From CAWBVG01 sp963792175 (lineage in GTDB: Bacteria > Acidobacteriota > Vicinamibacteria > Vicinamibacterales > CAVVIG01), in NCBI GenBank assembly GCA_963792175.1, contig CAWBVG010000050.1, positions 1 through 64,000 of the forward strand: a stretch of 64,000 nt of DNA, written 5' to 3'. Made by a program: the position numbers and the translations under genes. Below, in pieces: positions 45,166 through 55,213 of the stretch. Positions within the stretch are counted from its first letter, which is position 1; each line of letters starts with the position of its first letter. The notes under the pieces are model-generated. The model saw nothing but the letters and a program-made list of their open reading frames with translations. It had not been told where the DNA came from and made no database searches.

Positions 45166-46500
45166 ATGAGCGCAGCGCGAGCGTCCCTGTCGGTTTCCGT
45201 GAGACGTCTGTCCATCGCCGCCTCGATCGTCGGCTGTATCGCCGGGGCTGCGACGATGCACGGGCAGAAGAAGGGCTTCGCCTGCGACAAGGACAACGGC
45301 GGACTGACGCTGCCAACCGGCTTCTGCGCCGGCGTCATCGCCGACAATCTCGGCACCGCCCGCAATCTCGTCGTCGCGCCGAACGGAGACATTTTCGTCT
45401 CCGTTCGCAGCGGCCCGACTGTGCAGGGGCAGCCGCCGCAACCGGGATTCATCCTCGGACTCCGGGATACGGACGGCGACGGCAAGATCGACCTGCAGGA
45501 GAAATTCGGGACGCAGGGCGCAACCGGGATCCGGCTCCGTAACGGGTACCTCTACTACGCGACGCCGACCTCGATCGAGCGCTTCAAGTTGACGCCCGGT
45601 CAACTCAAGCCGTCGGGCCCGGCGGAGGTCATCGTCGGCGATTTTCCGAGCGGCGCCAACCAGCGTGGACATCGGGACAAGGACATCGCGTTCGACGGCG
45701 CGGGCAACGTCTACGTCAACGTCGGGCTGCCGTCGAACGCGTGCGCGGAGCCCGATCGCCAGAAGGGGGCGAAGGGTGTCGATCCCTGTCCGCAGCTCGA
45801 AGAGCACGGCGGCATCTGGAAGTTCAGCGCCGACACGCCCGGACAGAAGTTCTCGAAGGCCAACCGCTATGCGACGGGGATGCGGCAGCCGGTCGCGCTC
45901 GACTGGCACGACGGGAACCTCTACGTCGCGATGAACAGCCGCGATTCGCTGGACACGCTCTATCCCGAGCACTTCACCGTCGAGGACAACGTGAACCGGC
46001 CGCTCGAGCCGCTGCTGCTGGTCAAGGCCGGCTCGGTCTTCGGCTGGCCCTACTGCTTCTTCGACGGGAAGACCAACAAGATGATCCTGGCGCCGGAGTA
46101 CGGCGGCGACGGCAAAGACGTGGGGCGCTGCGCGCAGTTCGAAGCGCCGGTGGCGAATTTTCCGGCGCATTACGCCCCGGTCGATCTGTTGTTCTATACG
46201 GGCAGCCTGTTTCCGGCGCACTACCGCGGCGGCGCGTTCATGACGTCGCACGGCTCGTGGAATCGCGCGCCGGCGCCGATGGCCGGCTACAACATCCTGT
46301 TTCAGCCGTTCGTCAACGGCAAGGCGTCCGGCACGTTCGAAGTGTTCGCGGATGGATTCAAAGGCCGGGAACCGCTGATGGATCCCACCGACGCGGCCGC
46401 GCGCCCCAACGGCACCGCACAAGGGCCCGATGGCTCGCTCTACATCACCGAGAGCGTCAAGGGGAAGACCTGGCGCGTGATCTACAACGGCAAGTCGTAG
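45166..46500 (+). CDS. Secreted sorbosone dehydrogenase-like PQQ beta-propeller
   Basis: 444 residues. ATG 45166 follows GAGGAG and a TACAAT -10-like box at 45141. Signal peptide SIAASIVGCIAGAATMHGQ, then a six-blade propeller of the glucose/sorbosone dehydrogenase family: ARNLVVAPNGDIFVSVR, GANQRGHRDKDIAFDGAGNV, YATGMRQPVALDWHDGNLY, SHGSWNRAPAPMAGYN, and final AQGPDGSLYITESV. His and Arg residues in these loops normally contact PQQ. Likely oxidises a sugar or alcohol in the periplasm, if PQQ is made elsewhere. Confidence 0.87.
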   Translation: MSAARASLSVSVRRLSIAASIVGCIAGAATMHGQKKGFACDKDNGGLTLPTGFCAGVIADNLGTARNLVVAPNGDIFVSVRSGPTVQGQPPQPGFILGLRDTDGDGKIDLQEKFGTQGATGIRLRNGYLYYATPTSIERFKLTPGQLKPSGPAEVIVGDFPSGANQRGHRDKDIAFDGAGNVYVNVGLPSNACAEPDRQKGAKGVDPCPQLEEHGGIWKFSADTPGQKFSKANRYATGMRQPVALDWHDGNLYVAMNSRDSLDTLYPEHFTVEDNVNRPLEPLLLVKAGSVFGWPYCFFDGKTNKMILAPEYGGDGKDVGRCAQFEAPVANFPAHYAPVDLLFYTGSLFPAHYRGGAFMTSHGSWNRAPAPMAGYNILFQPFVNGKASGTFEVFADGFKGREPLMDPTDAAARPNGTAQGPDGSLYITESVKGKTWRVIYNGKS

Positions 46501-46517
46501 AGAGTCCTTCAGAATTA

Positions 46518-46581
46518 ACCGCGGAGATCGCTGAGGACGCCGAGAAGCCCTATTCTCTGCGGGCTCTGCGCTCTCGGCGGT
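46518..46581. repeat. Interspersed inverted-repeat element (GCNGAGNNCGCNGAG type)
   Basis: Left arm 46518-46544 and right arm 46555-46581 are 27 bases each and pair at 21 of 27 positions, with a ten-base loop. The period-nine pattern ACCGC-GAG-CGC-GAG is a known repetitive intergenic element of many environmental genomes, often mistranslated as LTAEIAEDAE...LRALR peptides (from memory). It lies between two + strand genes, just after the sorbosone dehydrogenase-like gene, and may act as a terminator. Confidence 0.65.
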
Positions 46582-46598
46582 AAAACGTGGGCTGTCCG

Positions 46599-47728
46599 AT
46601 GCATCGACGACGAGCGTTTCTGACGCACGTTCCAGTCGGCCTCGCGGGTTTCGTCAGCCGCGTGTCAGTCGCGCGGCCGCGACACGGCGCCGCCCGCGGC
46701 CGCACCGGCCGCCGGCTCGAGCAGCGCGGTCGCATCGAAGCCGGCGCCGCTCTTGCGCGAAATTCCCTCCACGGCGCCGACGCTGCGGTGGACGCCCGAG
46801 CACGGCGATTCTCGTGTACACCTTCGGCGGCGCGGCGCCGAAACATCGAATGACCTCTGGAACACGCATCATCTCGTGGACGGAGGACTGCTTCGACGGC
46901 TTCGTCAAGACCGCGAGCGACTTGCCGTCGAAGGTGATGCCGCCGGGGCACGACAATCCACAGACGGGTCCCTTCCACGTCGAGGGCGCCGAGGCCGGCG
47001 ACACGATCGCGGTGCATCTCGTGAAGCTCGAGCCCGCGCGCGACTATGCGGTGTCGTCGTTCGGCCCCGGCTTCGGCGCCCTGGTCGGCACGGATCGCAC
47101 GGCGATGCTCGCCCCGGACATGCCCGAGACGTCCTGGCGGTACGATCTCGATTCCACCCGATCGTCGGCACGCGCATCGTCTCGCGACGGCCGGCACACG
47201 TGGGACGTGCCGCTCGCGCCGTTTCTCGGCTGCCTCGGCGTGGCGCCGGCGGCGGGGGAGGTTCGAAGCACGATCGTTCCAGGCCCGTTCGGTGGAAACA
47301 TGGACTGTCCCGAAGTTCGCGCCGGCAACACGGTGTTCCTCGGCGTCAACGTGCCCGGGGCGCTGCTGTCGTTCGGCGACGGCCACTACGCCATGGGCGA
47401 CGGCGAGATCATGGGCGCGGCCATCGAAGGCGCGATGAACGTCGAGCTGTTCGTCGAGCTCGTCAAGCGCCAGACGACGCCGGTCCCGCGGATCGAGAAC
47501 GCAGACGAAGTGATGTTCGTCGGCTCGGGACGTCCGCTCGAGGACGCCGCGCGCGTGGCGTTCAAGGCGATGGTCGGCTGGGTCCGCGAGCGCAGCGGGA
47601 TGACCGAGCTCGACGCGTATCAGTTCGTCTCACAAGTGGCGCGCGCGCCGATCATTCAGCTGGTGGATCCGGAATACACCGTGCTCGTGAAAATCGAGAA
47701 ACGGCGCGTGCCGGCACCGCCGTCATGA
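46599..47728 (+). CDS. Acetamidase/formamidase family protein with Tat-like signal, frameshifted at the N-terminus
   Basis: About 376 residues. The start MHRRRAFLTHVPVGLAGF is a twin-arginine-like signal. Two indels before 46814 move the frame through REIPSTAPTLRWTPEHG into the main body. The body has RIISWTEDCFDG, MPPGHDNPQTGPFHVEGAEAGD, GPFGGNMDCPEVRAGNTVFL and SFGDGHYAMGDGEIMGAAIE, characteristic of FmdA/AmdA-type amidases with metal-binding His/Asp/Cys residues. It would release ammonia from a small amide. Length matches the family once the frames are joined. Confidence 0.82.
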
Positions 47729-47772
47729 GGCCTGGCGCCACCGATCACCTGCCGCTCTGACATAATCGACGG

Positions 47773-48279
47773 ATGGATCAACAATCGCTTCGCGATCTGC
47801 AGGCGCCGCTGAAGGAGCGGTATCGCAACGAACCGTCGGCGGCCGTCGTGACGCTTCGGGCTCGAGGCACGCTCGCAGACGATGTGACGTGTAATGTCGA
47901 GACGGCGCGCGCGCTCGTGCAGGCAGGTTTGCATCCAGCCACGGGTGGGGCCGGCGTCGCCGTCTGCTCCGGCGACATGCTGCTGCAAGCGCTCGTCGCC
48001 TGCGCGGGCGTGACGATGAATGCGGTCGCGACGGCGCTGGGGATCGAGTTGCGCGGCGGCAGCATCTCCGCGGAAGGCGACCTCGATTTCCGCGGCACGC
48101 TCGGCGTGTCGCGCGATGCTCCGGTCGGCTTCTCGCGCATCCGCCTGCGGTTCGACGTCGACACCAGCGCCAGCGCGGAACAGTGCACGAAACTTCGCGA
48201 GCTGACGGAGCGATACTGCGTGGTGTATCAGACGCTGAAATCGTCGCCGCCGGTCGACGTCTCACTGAACGTCGAATGA
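47773..48279 (+). CDS. OsmC-family peroxidase
   Basis: 168 residues. The OsmC fold is shown by PATGGAGVAVCSGDMLLQ and QALVACAGVTMNAVATALG with the two redox Cys residues (about 66 and 78), followed by GGSISAEGDLDFRGTLG and a C-terminal helix with ERYCVVYQTL. These Cys residues reduce organic hydroperoxides. A CATAAT box seven bases upstream of ATG 47773 suggests a leaderless message. Confidence 0.88.
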   Translation: MDQQSLRDLQAPLKERYRNEPSAAVVTLRARGTLADDVTCNVETARALVQAGLHPATGGAGVAVCSGDMLLQALVACAGVTMNAVATALGIELRGGSISAEGDLDFRGTLGVSRDAPVGFSRIRLRFDVDTSASAEQCTKLRELTERYCVVYQTLKSSPPVDVSLNVE

Positions 48280-48352
48280 TTCCCGGCGAAGCGATGTCGT
48301 CGCGGCGAGCTCATCTGCGTACGCAGTGGGCGTCGGCGCGTACACTGGGAGG

Positions 48353-50359
48353 ATGCGACTTCGTCTCATCCTCGTTCCACTGTGCGCCGCGACCATCCTC
48401 GCCCAGACGCCATCCTCGCCGATCGTCGAACGCGTCGGCAACACCGGCTTCCTGCAGCTGCAGGCCGAAAGCTTCAACGCGCTCGACGCCCGTCAACAGG
48501 CGCTCGCCTACTGGCTGACGCAGGCATCGATCGCGATCGATCCGATCATCTACGACCAGCTGTCGCAGTACGGCATTCGCGAGAAGCGGCTGCTCGAGGA
48601 GATTGTCGGCCGGCCCAGCGGCATCCCGCAGGCGACGTTCGCCAAGATCCGGCAGTACGCCTTGCTGTTCTGGGCGAATCGCGGCAACCACAACGAGAAC
48701 ACGTCGCAGAAGCTCCTGCCGGCGTTTGTCTTCGAGGAGCTGCAGCAGGCGGCGCTGAAGGCGCAGACCAATGGCGCGTTCACGTCCGCGTACGCCGATC
48801 TGCCGCCCTTGGCGACTCCCGAAGCGTTGAATCGCGAACTGGCCGAACTGCGCGCGCCTCTCTTCGATCCGAACGTCGAGCCGCTGATCACGGCGAAGAC
48901 GCCGCCGGCCGGCCAGGACATCGTGCAGGCGAGCTCCAACACGTTCTACCGCGGCGCGACGCTGCAGGACATCACGAGCCTCAAGGAGCGATACCCGCTG
49001 AACTCCCGCGTCGTGAAGGACGCGAACGGCATCCATGAAGAGGTCTATCGCGCCGGGACGTCCGACGGCCGGGTGCCGCCCGGCCTCTATGCGACGTATC
49101 TGAAACAGGCGATCGGATTTCTCGAGAAGGCGCGAGCCGTGGCGGATGCGGCGCAGGCGGCGGTGATCGCGGACCTGATCCGGTTCTATCAGACCGGCGA
49201 CCCGAAAGACTGGCTGCAGTTCGGCGCGGACTGGGTGCGCAACGACGCCACGGTGGACTTCGCCAACGGATTCATCGAGGTCTATCGTGATGCGCGCGGC
49301 GCCAAGGGCAGCTCGCAGAGCTTCGTGACGATCACCGACCGCGCGGTGAGCGCGGCGATGAAGAAGCTCGCCGACAACGCCGCGCTGTTCGAGAAGGCGG
49401 CGCCGTGGGATCCCAAGTACAAGCGACAGGACTTCCACCCGCCCGTCGTCAAGGCGGTCGAGGTGCTGATCGAGACCGGCGACTTCCATGTGACGACGAT
49501 CGGCGACAACCTGCCGAACGAAAACGAGATTCACGAAAAGTACGGCACCAAGAACTTCCTGTTCCAGAGCAGCAGCCATGCGCTCGGTGCGGCATCCGCC
49601 AGCATGGCCGCCGAGTTCGCCGCGACGCCCGAGGAAAAACAGCGCGCCGAACGCTACGGACGCGAGGCCGACGACCTGCTGACCGCGATGCACGAAGTCA
49701 TCGGGCACGGGTCCGGCAAGCTGAGCGATCGGCTCAAAGGCGGCGCGGAGCCCTACCTCAAGGAGTACGCGTCCACGCTGGAAGAGGCGCGCGCCGACCT
49801 GATGGCGCTGTGGAATATCTGGGATCCCGAACTGAAGACGCTCGGGCTCGTCAACGATCAGGAGAACGTCGCGCGGACGATGTACGACAGCCAGGCGCGA
49901 GTGGCGCTGACGCAGCTGCGGCGCATCCCCAAGGGCGACACGATTTCCGAGGATCACGCGCGCGACCGCGCGCTGATCGTCAACTACATCAAGGACAAGA
50001 CCGGCGCGATCGAATTCATCCGCAACAACGGCAAGACCTACGTGCACGTGAAGGACTACCAGAAGATGCGCGAAGGCGCGGGCATGCTGCTGCGCGAGCT
50101 GATGCGCATCAAAGCGGAAGGCGACTACGCGGCGGTCAAGACGCTGGTCGACCAGTACGGCGTGCACTTCGATCCGAACCTGCGCGACGAGGTCGTGGCT
50201 CGTTACCAGCAGCTGAATCTGCCGACCTACTGGGCCGGCGTGAACACTGAACTGACCGCCGACTTCGACGACAAGGGGAACGTGAAGAGCGTCCGCATCG
50301 GGTATCCGCGCGATGCGGTGAAGCAATACCTGGCGTACGGCCAGATCTACAGACACTGA
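48353..50359 (+). CDS. Exported dipeptidyl-peptidase III-like (M49) zinc peptidase
   Basis: 668 residues. ATG 48353 begins a signal peptide (LRLILVPLCAATILAQ). The zinc site is HEVIGHGSGK (about 445, the HExxGH form special to M49) with the third ligand Glu in LEEARADLMALW (about 475). The C-terminal half has YVHVKDYQKMREGAGMLLRE. M49 enzymes cut dipeptides from peptide N-termini and are usually cytosolic; the signal peptide here points to periplasmic peptide use. A TACACT box at 48341 lies directly before the start. Confidence 0.85.
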   Translation: MRLRLILVPLCAATILAQTPSSPIVERVGNTGFLQLQAESFNALDARQQALAYWLTQASIAIDPIIYDQLSQYGIREKRLLEEIVGRPSGIPQATFAKIRQYALLFWANRGNHNENTSQKLLPAFVFEELQQAALKAQTNGAFTSAYADLPPLATPEALNRELAELRAPLFDPNVEPLITAKTPPAGQDIVQASSNTFYRGATLQDITSLKERYPLNSRVVKDANGIHEEVYRAGTSDGRVPPGLYATYLKQAIGFLEKARAVADAAQAAVIADLIRFYQTGDPKDWLQFGADWVRNDATVDFANGFIEVYRDARGAKGSSQSFVTITDRAVSAAMKKLADNAALFEKAAPWDPKYKRQDFHPPVVKAVEVLIETGDFHVTTIGDNLPNENEIHEKYGTKNFLFQSSSHALGAASASMAAEFAATPEEKQRAERYGREADDLLTAMHEVIGHGSGKLSDRLKGGAEPYLKEYASTLEEARADLMALWNIWDPELKTLGLVNDQENVARTMYDSQARVALTQLRRIPKGDTISEDHARDRALIVNYIKDKTGAIEFIRNNGKTYVHVKDYQKMREGAGMLLRELMRIKAEGDYAAVKTLVDQYGVHFDPNLRDEVVARYQQLNLPTYWAGVNTELTADFDDKGNVKSVRIGYPRDAVKQYLAYGQIYRH

Positions 50360-50478
50360 ACAACGCTCGACGGCCTGGCGGCGCGAGGCTCGGTCGTCAG
50401 GCAGATCGCTCGATCCTTTCACGGCGTGAGGTGATCGCTCTTGACCCCGCGTGGTGTGGGGAACCATCCTGAAGCGCC

Positions 50479-52171
50479 ATGCATCCGGTCGAGCGCGAAC
50501 TCGCCGCCCTCAAGTTCATCGACGGCCTGTCCGCCCACCTCAGAGACGTCCGCGAACCGCACAAGGCGCTGCGTCACGCATTGCGCGACACTCGCGAGTT
50601 CTTTCGGGCGACCGACGGCTGCATCGCCACGCTTCGCGCCGGCCGATCCGAGGCCAATCTGCTGTTCACGCTCCCGAAGCAGGCCGATTGGGATTTGAGC
50701 GTGTTGACGCGCTACATCCGTCACACCCATCCGCCGGTCGAGCGCTCGATGCTGATCGGATCGGTCAAACGGCGCGGCGGCGCGTGGGGCGCGATGGCGC
50801 TGGTCCGCCCCGGCCACGCCTTCGATCGCGAGGATCGGCGGCTGATCGCGCGCATCGCCGAGGCGCTGTCCGCGGCGGTGCATCGGATCGATCGCGACCG
50901 GCTGCTGGGGGTGCGCGACCGCATCGACCGGAAGATCATGGAACAGATCCACCCGAAGGATCTCTTCTACCAGATTCTCGACGGCATCCGGTCGCTGACC
51001 CTCTACGACCACTCGTCGGCGCTCCTGATCCGCGAGGACGACCAGGCGTCGCTGCGCGTGGTGGCCGAACAGATCGCCTGGACGAAGGCGCGAAGCGAGC
51101 GCGTGGGCCTGCGGATTCCGATCACGGACGATGCCGCGGCGCTGCTGCAATCGGCGCAGGTCTACGGCTTCGATCGGCATGGCGAGGCGTGGCGGGAGTG
51201 GAGAGGCCGGCCGGCGGCCGGGCTGGCGTCGCTGCTCGACTACAACGCCGGCGATGGCGCGGACGTCGCGAACGTTCGGGAAGCGTCGATGCTGTGTGTG
51301 CCGCTGGTCACACGCGACAGCCTGGTCGGCGTCCTGAAAATCGCGGCTCGCTACCCTGAGCAGCTCAAGCCTTTCGACGCCGAGCTCGTCGAGCACTTTC
51401 GATCCCAGGCCGCGATTGCCATCCAGAACCTGCACCGCACCGAATCGCTCCGCGCCCGTGTCGTCACCGCGGAGCGGAAGCACGCGATGGCCGACCTGGC
51501 GCGAAGCGTCTCGCACGACGTCAACAACGCGCTCGGGGCCATGCTGCCTCTGATCCAGCAGATGCAGGCGGACCTGCGCGGCGGCGTGCTCAGGCCTAGC
51601 GTATTTGCCGAGGACCTCGAGCACGTGCAGAAGGCGCTGCAGGTGTGCCGGCGGATCTTCGGCGGGATGCTGACCTTCTCGCGCAACGCCGCGCGGCGGA
51701 GCCGGTACGGACAGGTTCGCCGCGCCCTGGAAACGGCCATCGGCGATCCTGAAGTACGGCATGAGCCGCAGCGCGATCGAGCTGCACGTCAACATGGCGG
51801 ATGACATGCCCGAGGTCGCGTGCAGTCAGAGCGACCTCGAGCAGCTGTTCCTCAATCTGCTCACAAACGCGCGCGAGGCCACGCCGCATGGCGGGCGGAT
51901 TCAGGTCGCCGCCCACCCGACCGAGCGCGCGGTCGAGATCTCGATTGCCGACAACGGCTGCGGCATCGCGCCCGAGAATCTCGCGCGCGTGCTGGAGCCG
52001 TTCTTCACCACCAAACCGCATGGCAACGGGCTTGGCTTGTCGATCTGCCGCACTGTCCTCTGGGAGGTCGAAGGCACGCTGACGATTCGGAGCGAGCCTG
52101 GAAACGGCACCCACGTCCGCGTCCTCGTCCCGCAGGCGGTGGTCCCGTCGTCGCACGGACAGCCGGCATGA
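50479..52171 (+). CDS. GAF-domain sensor histidine kinase, one frameshift
   Basis: About 564 residues, soluble. Two GAF domains (about 15-140 and 155-325; the second ends in ASMLCVPLVTRDSLVGVLKIAAR). HisKA-like helices contain LARSVSHDVNNALGAMLPLI, where His is the likely phosphoacceptor in the HDxxN form. HATPase has N box (LLTNAREATPHGGR), ADNGCGIAPENL and GNGLGLSICR. An indel near 51750 splits it. Its stop overlaps the next start (ATGA), so it works with the downstream receiver-phosphatase. Confidence 0.88.
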
Positions 52172-53311
52172 GACGCGCCCGCATCCTGATCGTCGACGAC
52201 GAACCGGGGATGCTCCGCGCCGTCGAGCGCGTCCTGAGCGAACAGCACGACGTCGTCGGCACACGGCTGTCGCGCGAAGCGCTGGCGACGGCGACGGAGT
52301 TCCACCCGGACCTTGCGATTGTCGACATCCGGATGCCGGACCTCGACGGGTTCGAGCTGATGGCGCAGTTGAAGTCGCGCTTTCCGGCGATCGACGTGAT
52401 TCTGATGACGGGGAGCGTCGACGATCTCGACGAGAAACTCATCCGGGCGATCCGCAGTCCGGCCTTCTATTTCATTCAGAAACCGTTCGACCGCGAGGTG
52501 CTCAGGACACTCGTCGAACGCTGCGTCGAACTGCGCTGGCGGCGCGAGGAACACCGGCAGAACCTGAAGCGCCTCGAAACCGAGATGGCCGAAGCCCGCG
52601 CCTTTCAGCAAAGTCTGCTGCCGCCTCCCGAGGCGTTGCTGAGTCGTGTGGCGATCGATTCCCGGTACACGCCGTGCTCGGACCTCGGCGGCGATCTCTT
52701 CGATTACGCTGACGCCACTGGCGGGCGCACCGCCTTGCTGATGGCCGACGTGTCGGGCCACGGCGTGTCGGCGGCCATGCTCACCGGAATCGTGAAGAGC
52801 GCGTTCCATGCGTCGCACGTCGACCGGTTCGAGCCCAGCGCGGTCGTGCGGCGCGTGTCGATGGGACTCGCGCCCTTCAGTCCCGAACGATTCGTGACGT
52901 TGGTGGCCGCGCTGATCTCGGCTGACCAGCGTGAAATGCGGTACGTGAATGCCGGCCATCCGCCGGTGGCGGTGTGGGGACGCACCGGCGCGGTGCGGTG
53001 GCTCGAAAGCACCGGGCCGCTGGTCTCTCCGGCCCTCACCGGGTTAACCTGGGACGCGCCGGTGGTCAGCCTCGACGCCGGCGATCACGTGCTGCTGTAC
53101 ACGGACGGCGCCTGGGACACGCTGGCGGACGACGACGGCCGCGCTGAAGCGCGATTGCAGGCGGCGATTGCTCATGCGCCCGAAGGCGGCGCGGCGCTGC
53201 TCGACGCGATTCTTGCCGACGTCTATCGGACAACTGCACGGCCAGCCGCAGCCGGACGACATCACGCTCATGACCGCCAGCGTGCTCCCTCCGCTGCGGA
53301 CGTCAGACTGA
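52168..53311 (+). CDS. Response regulator with PP2C/SpoIIE (RsbU-type) phosphatase output
   Basis: About 381 residues. Receiver (1-120) with ILIVDDEPG, phospho-Asp in IVDIRMPDLDG and FIQKPFD. A helical linker (KRLETEMAEARAFQQSLLPP) leads to a SpoIIE/RsbU-type PP2C domain with metal-binding DLGGDLFDY, MADVSGHGVSAAML, VNAGHPPVAVW and LLYTDGAWD. An indel near 53229 restores the usual ending PDDITLMTASV and TGA 53311. Such proteins dephosphorylate anti-sigma-factor antagonists (STAS proteins); none is encoded nearby. Partner of the upstream GAF kinase. Confidence 0.9.
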
Positions 53312-53478
53312 AGCGCTTTCGGGGATCTGCGAAAAGGGCGGGCAGGCGTTCTCGACGGTGCCTCTATTGTACTAGAGCCTCTCGCCGCTGACGAGACTGG
53401 TTTTACGCTCCGTCTTTCGTTACATTTCGCCTCCACGCCTCGTTCAGTCATTCGTTTCGCAAAATCGGTGACACCACC

Positions 53479-55213
53479 ATGCTGAAGCTGTTCCGTCTCC
53501 TTGCGCCGTATCGGGGATACATCGCGATCGTTCTGGTGCTGGCGCTGGCCCAGTCGCTCGGCTTTCTCCTGCTGCCGCGATTGATGTCGGACATCGTGGA
53601 TAAGGGAATCGTAAAAGGCGATCAGCGCGCGATCATTCGCATCGGCGGCCTGATGCTGCTGATGTCCATCGCCGCCACGTTCTGCGCGATTCTCAGCAGT
53701 TACTACGCGTCAAAGGTGGCGACCGGGTTCGGCCGGATCCTGCGCGGCACGATCTTCGCGCGCGTCGAACACTTCTCGATCCATCAGTTCGACCGCTTCG
53801 GCTCGGCATCGCTGGTCACGCGGACGACCAACGACACCACCCAGGTGCAGCAGATGCTGACCATGATGCTGACCATGGTGATTACCGCACCGATGATGGC
53901 GACCGGCGGCGTGATTCTGGCGCTCTCCCAGGACACCCAGCTGGCGTGGGTGCTGATCGCGGTGATGCCGGTGATGGCGCTGGTCTTCGGCGTCATCCTG
54001 CGCGGCGCCGTCCCGCTGTCGCAGGCGATGCAGGCGAAGATCGACCGGCTCAACCTGATTATCGGCGAAGGATTGAGCGGCGTCCGCGTGATCCGCGCCT
54101 TCGATCGCGGCGCGCGCCAGGGCGAGCGGTTCGACCGGGCCAATCTCGATTTGACGAACACCGCGATCGCGCTGAATCGGCTGATGGCGTTTCTGATGCC
54201 CGCGCTGATCGTGATGCTGAACCTGACGAGCCTCGCGATCATCTGGGTCGGCAGCCACCGGATCGACGCCGGCCAGATGCAGGTGGGCGCGATGATCGCG
54301 TCGCTGCAGTACGCGATGCAGATCCTGTTCGCCGTGTTCATGGTCACCGCCATGTTCGTGATGCTGCCCCGCGCGGCCGCGTCGGCCGCCCGGATCAATG
54401 AGGTGCTGGACGTCTCGCCGGAAATCGTCGATCCGGCCGGCCCGGCGGAACGGCCGCGCGCGGCACGACGGGGACACGTCGAATTCCAGAACGTCACCTT
54501 TCAATATCCGGGCGCCGAGGAACCGGCGCTCTCTGGCGTGTCGTTCACGGCCCATCCCGGCGAAATGACGGCGATCATCGGCGGCACCGGCTCGGGAAAA
54601 TCCACGCTCGCCGGGCTGATTCCGCGCTTCTACGACGTCAATCACGGGCGCGTGCTGGTGGACGGCGTCGACGTGCGCGAGATGACGCAGGCCGACCTGC
54701 GCGGCCGGATCGGCTTCGTTCCCCAGAAGGCCGTGCTCTTCACGGGCACCGTCGCCGCCAACATCCGCTACGGCCGCGAGAACGCCTCGGACGAGGAGAT
54801 CCGGCACGCCGCCACGGTCGCGCAGGCGATCGAGTTCGTCGACGCCATGCCGGAAACGTTCGCGTCGCCGATCTCGCAGGGCGGCATCAACCTGTCGGGC
54901 GGCCAGAAGCAGCGCCTCTCGATCGCGCGCGCGATCGTGCGCAAGCCCGACGTCTACGTCTTTGACGACAGCTTTCTCGGCTCTCGACTTCGCCACCGAC
55001 GCCAGGCTGCGGGCGGCGCTGAGGGAGGAAACCGGCAACGCCACCGTGTTCGTCGTCGCCCAGCGCATCAGCACCGTGATCAATGCCGACCGCATCATCG
55101 TCCTCGATAACGGACGAGTGGCCGGCGTCGGCACGCATGCGGAACTGCTCGAAAACAACGAGATCTACCGCGAAATCGTGGCGTCGCAAGTATCGCTCGA
55201 GGAGGTCGCATGA
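53479..55213 (+). CDS. ABC exporter half-transporter with degenerate catalytic site, one frameshift
   Basis: About 578 residues. Six-helix exporter membrane domain (1-310), then an ATP-binding domain with Walker A GGTGSGKST, signature LSGGQKQRLSIA, Walker B VYVFDDSFSALD and H-loop position changed to Gln (VVAQRIST). Asp instead of Glu after Walker B and the missing H-loop His mark a non-catalytic ATP site. An extra T near 54973 breaks the frame. Its stop overlaps the partner gene (ATGA). Confidence 0.92.

Noticed and set aside
48311..50467. 718-residue - strand frame opposite the M49 peptidase
   Set aside because: The + strand encodes the HEVIGH and EEARAD zinc motifs and a signal peptide; the - strand frame has no domain.
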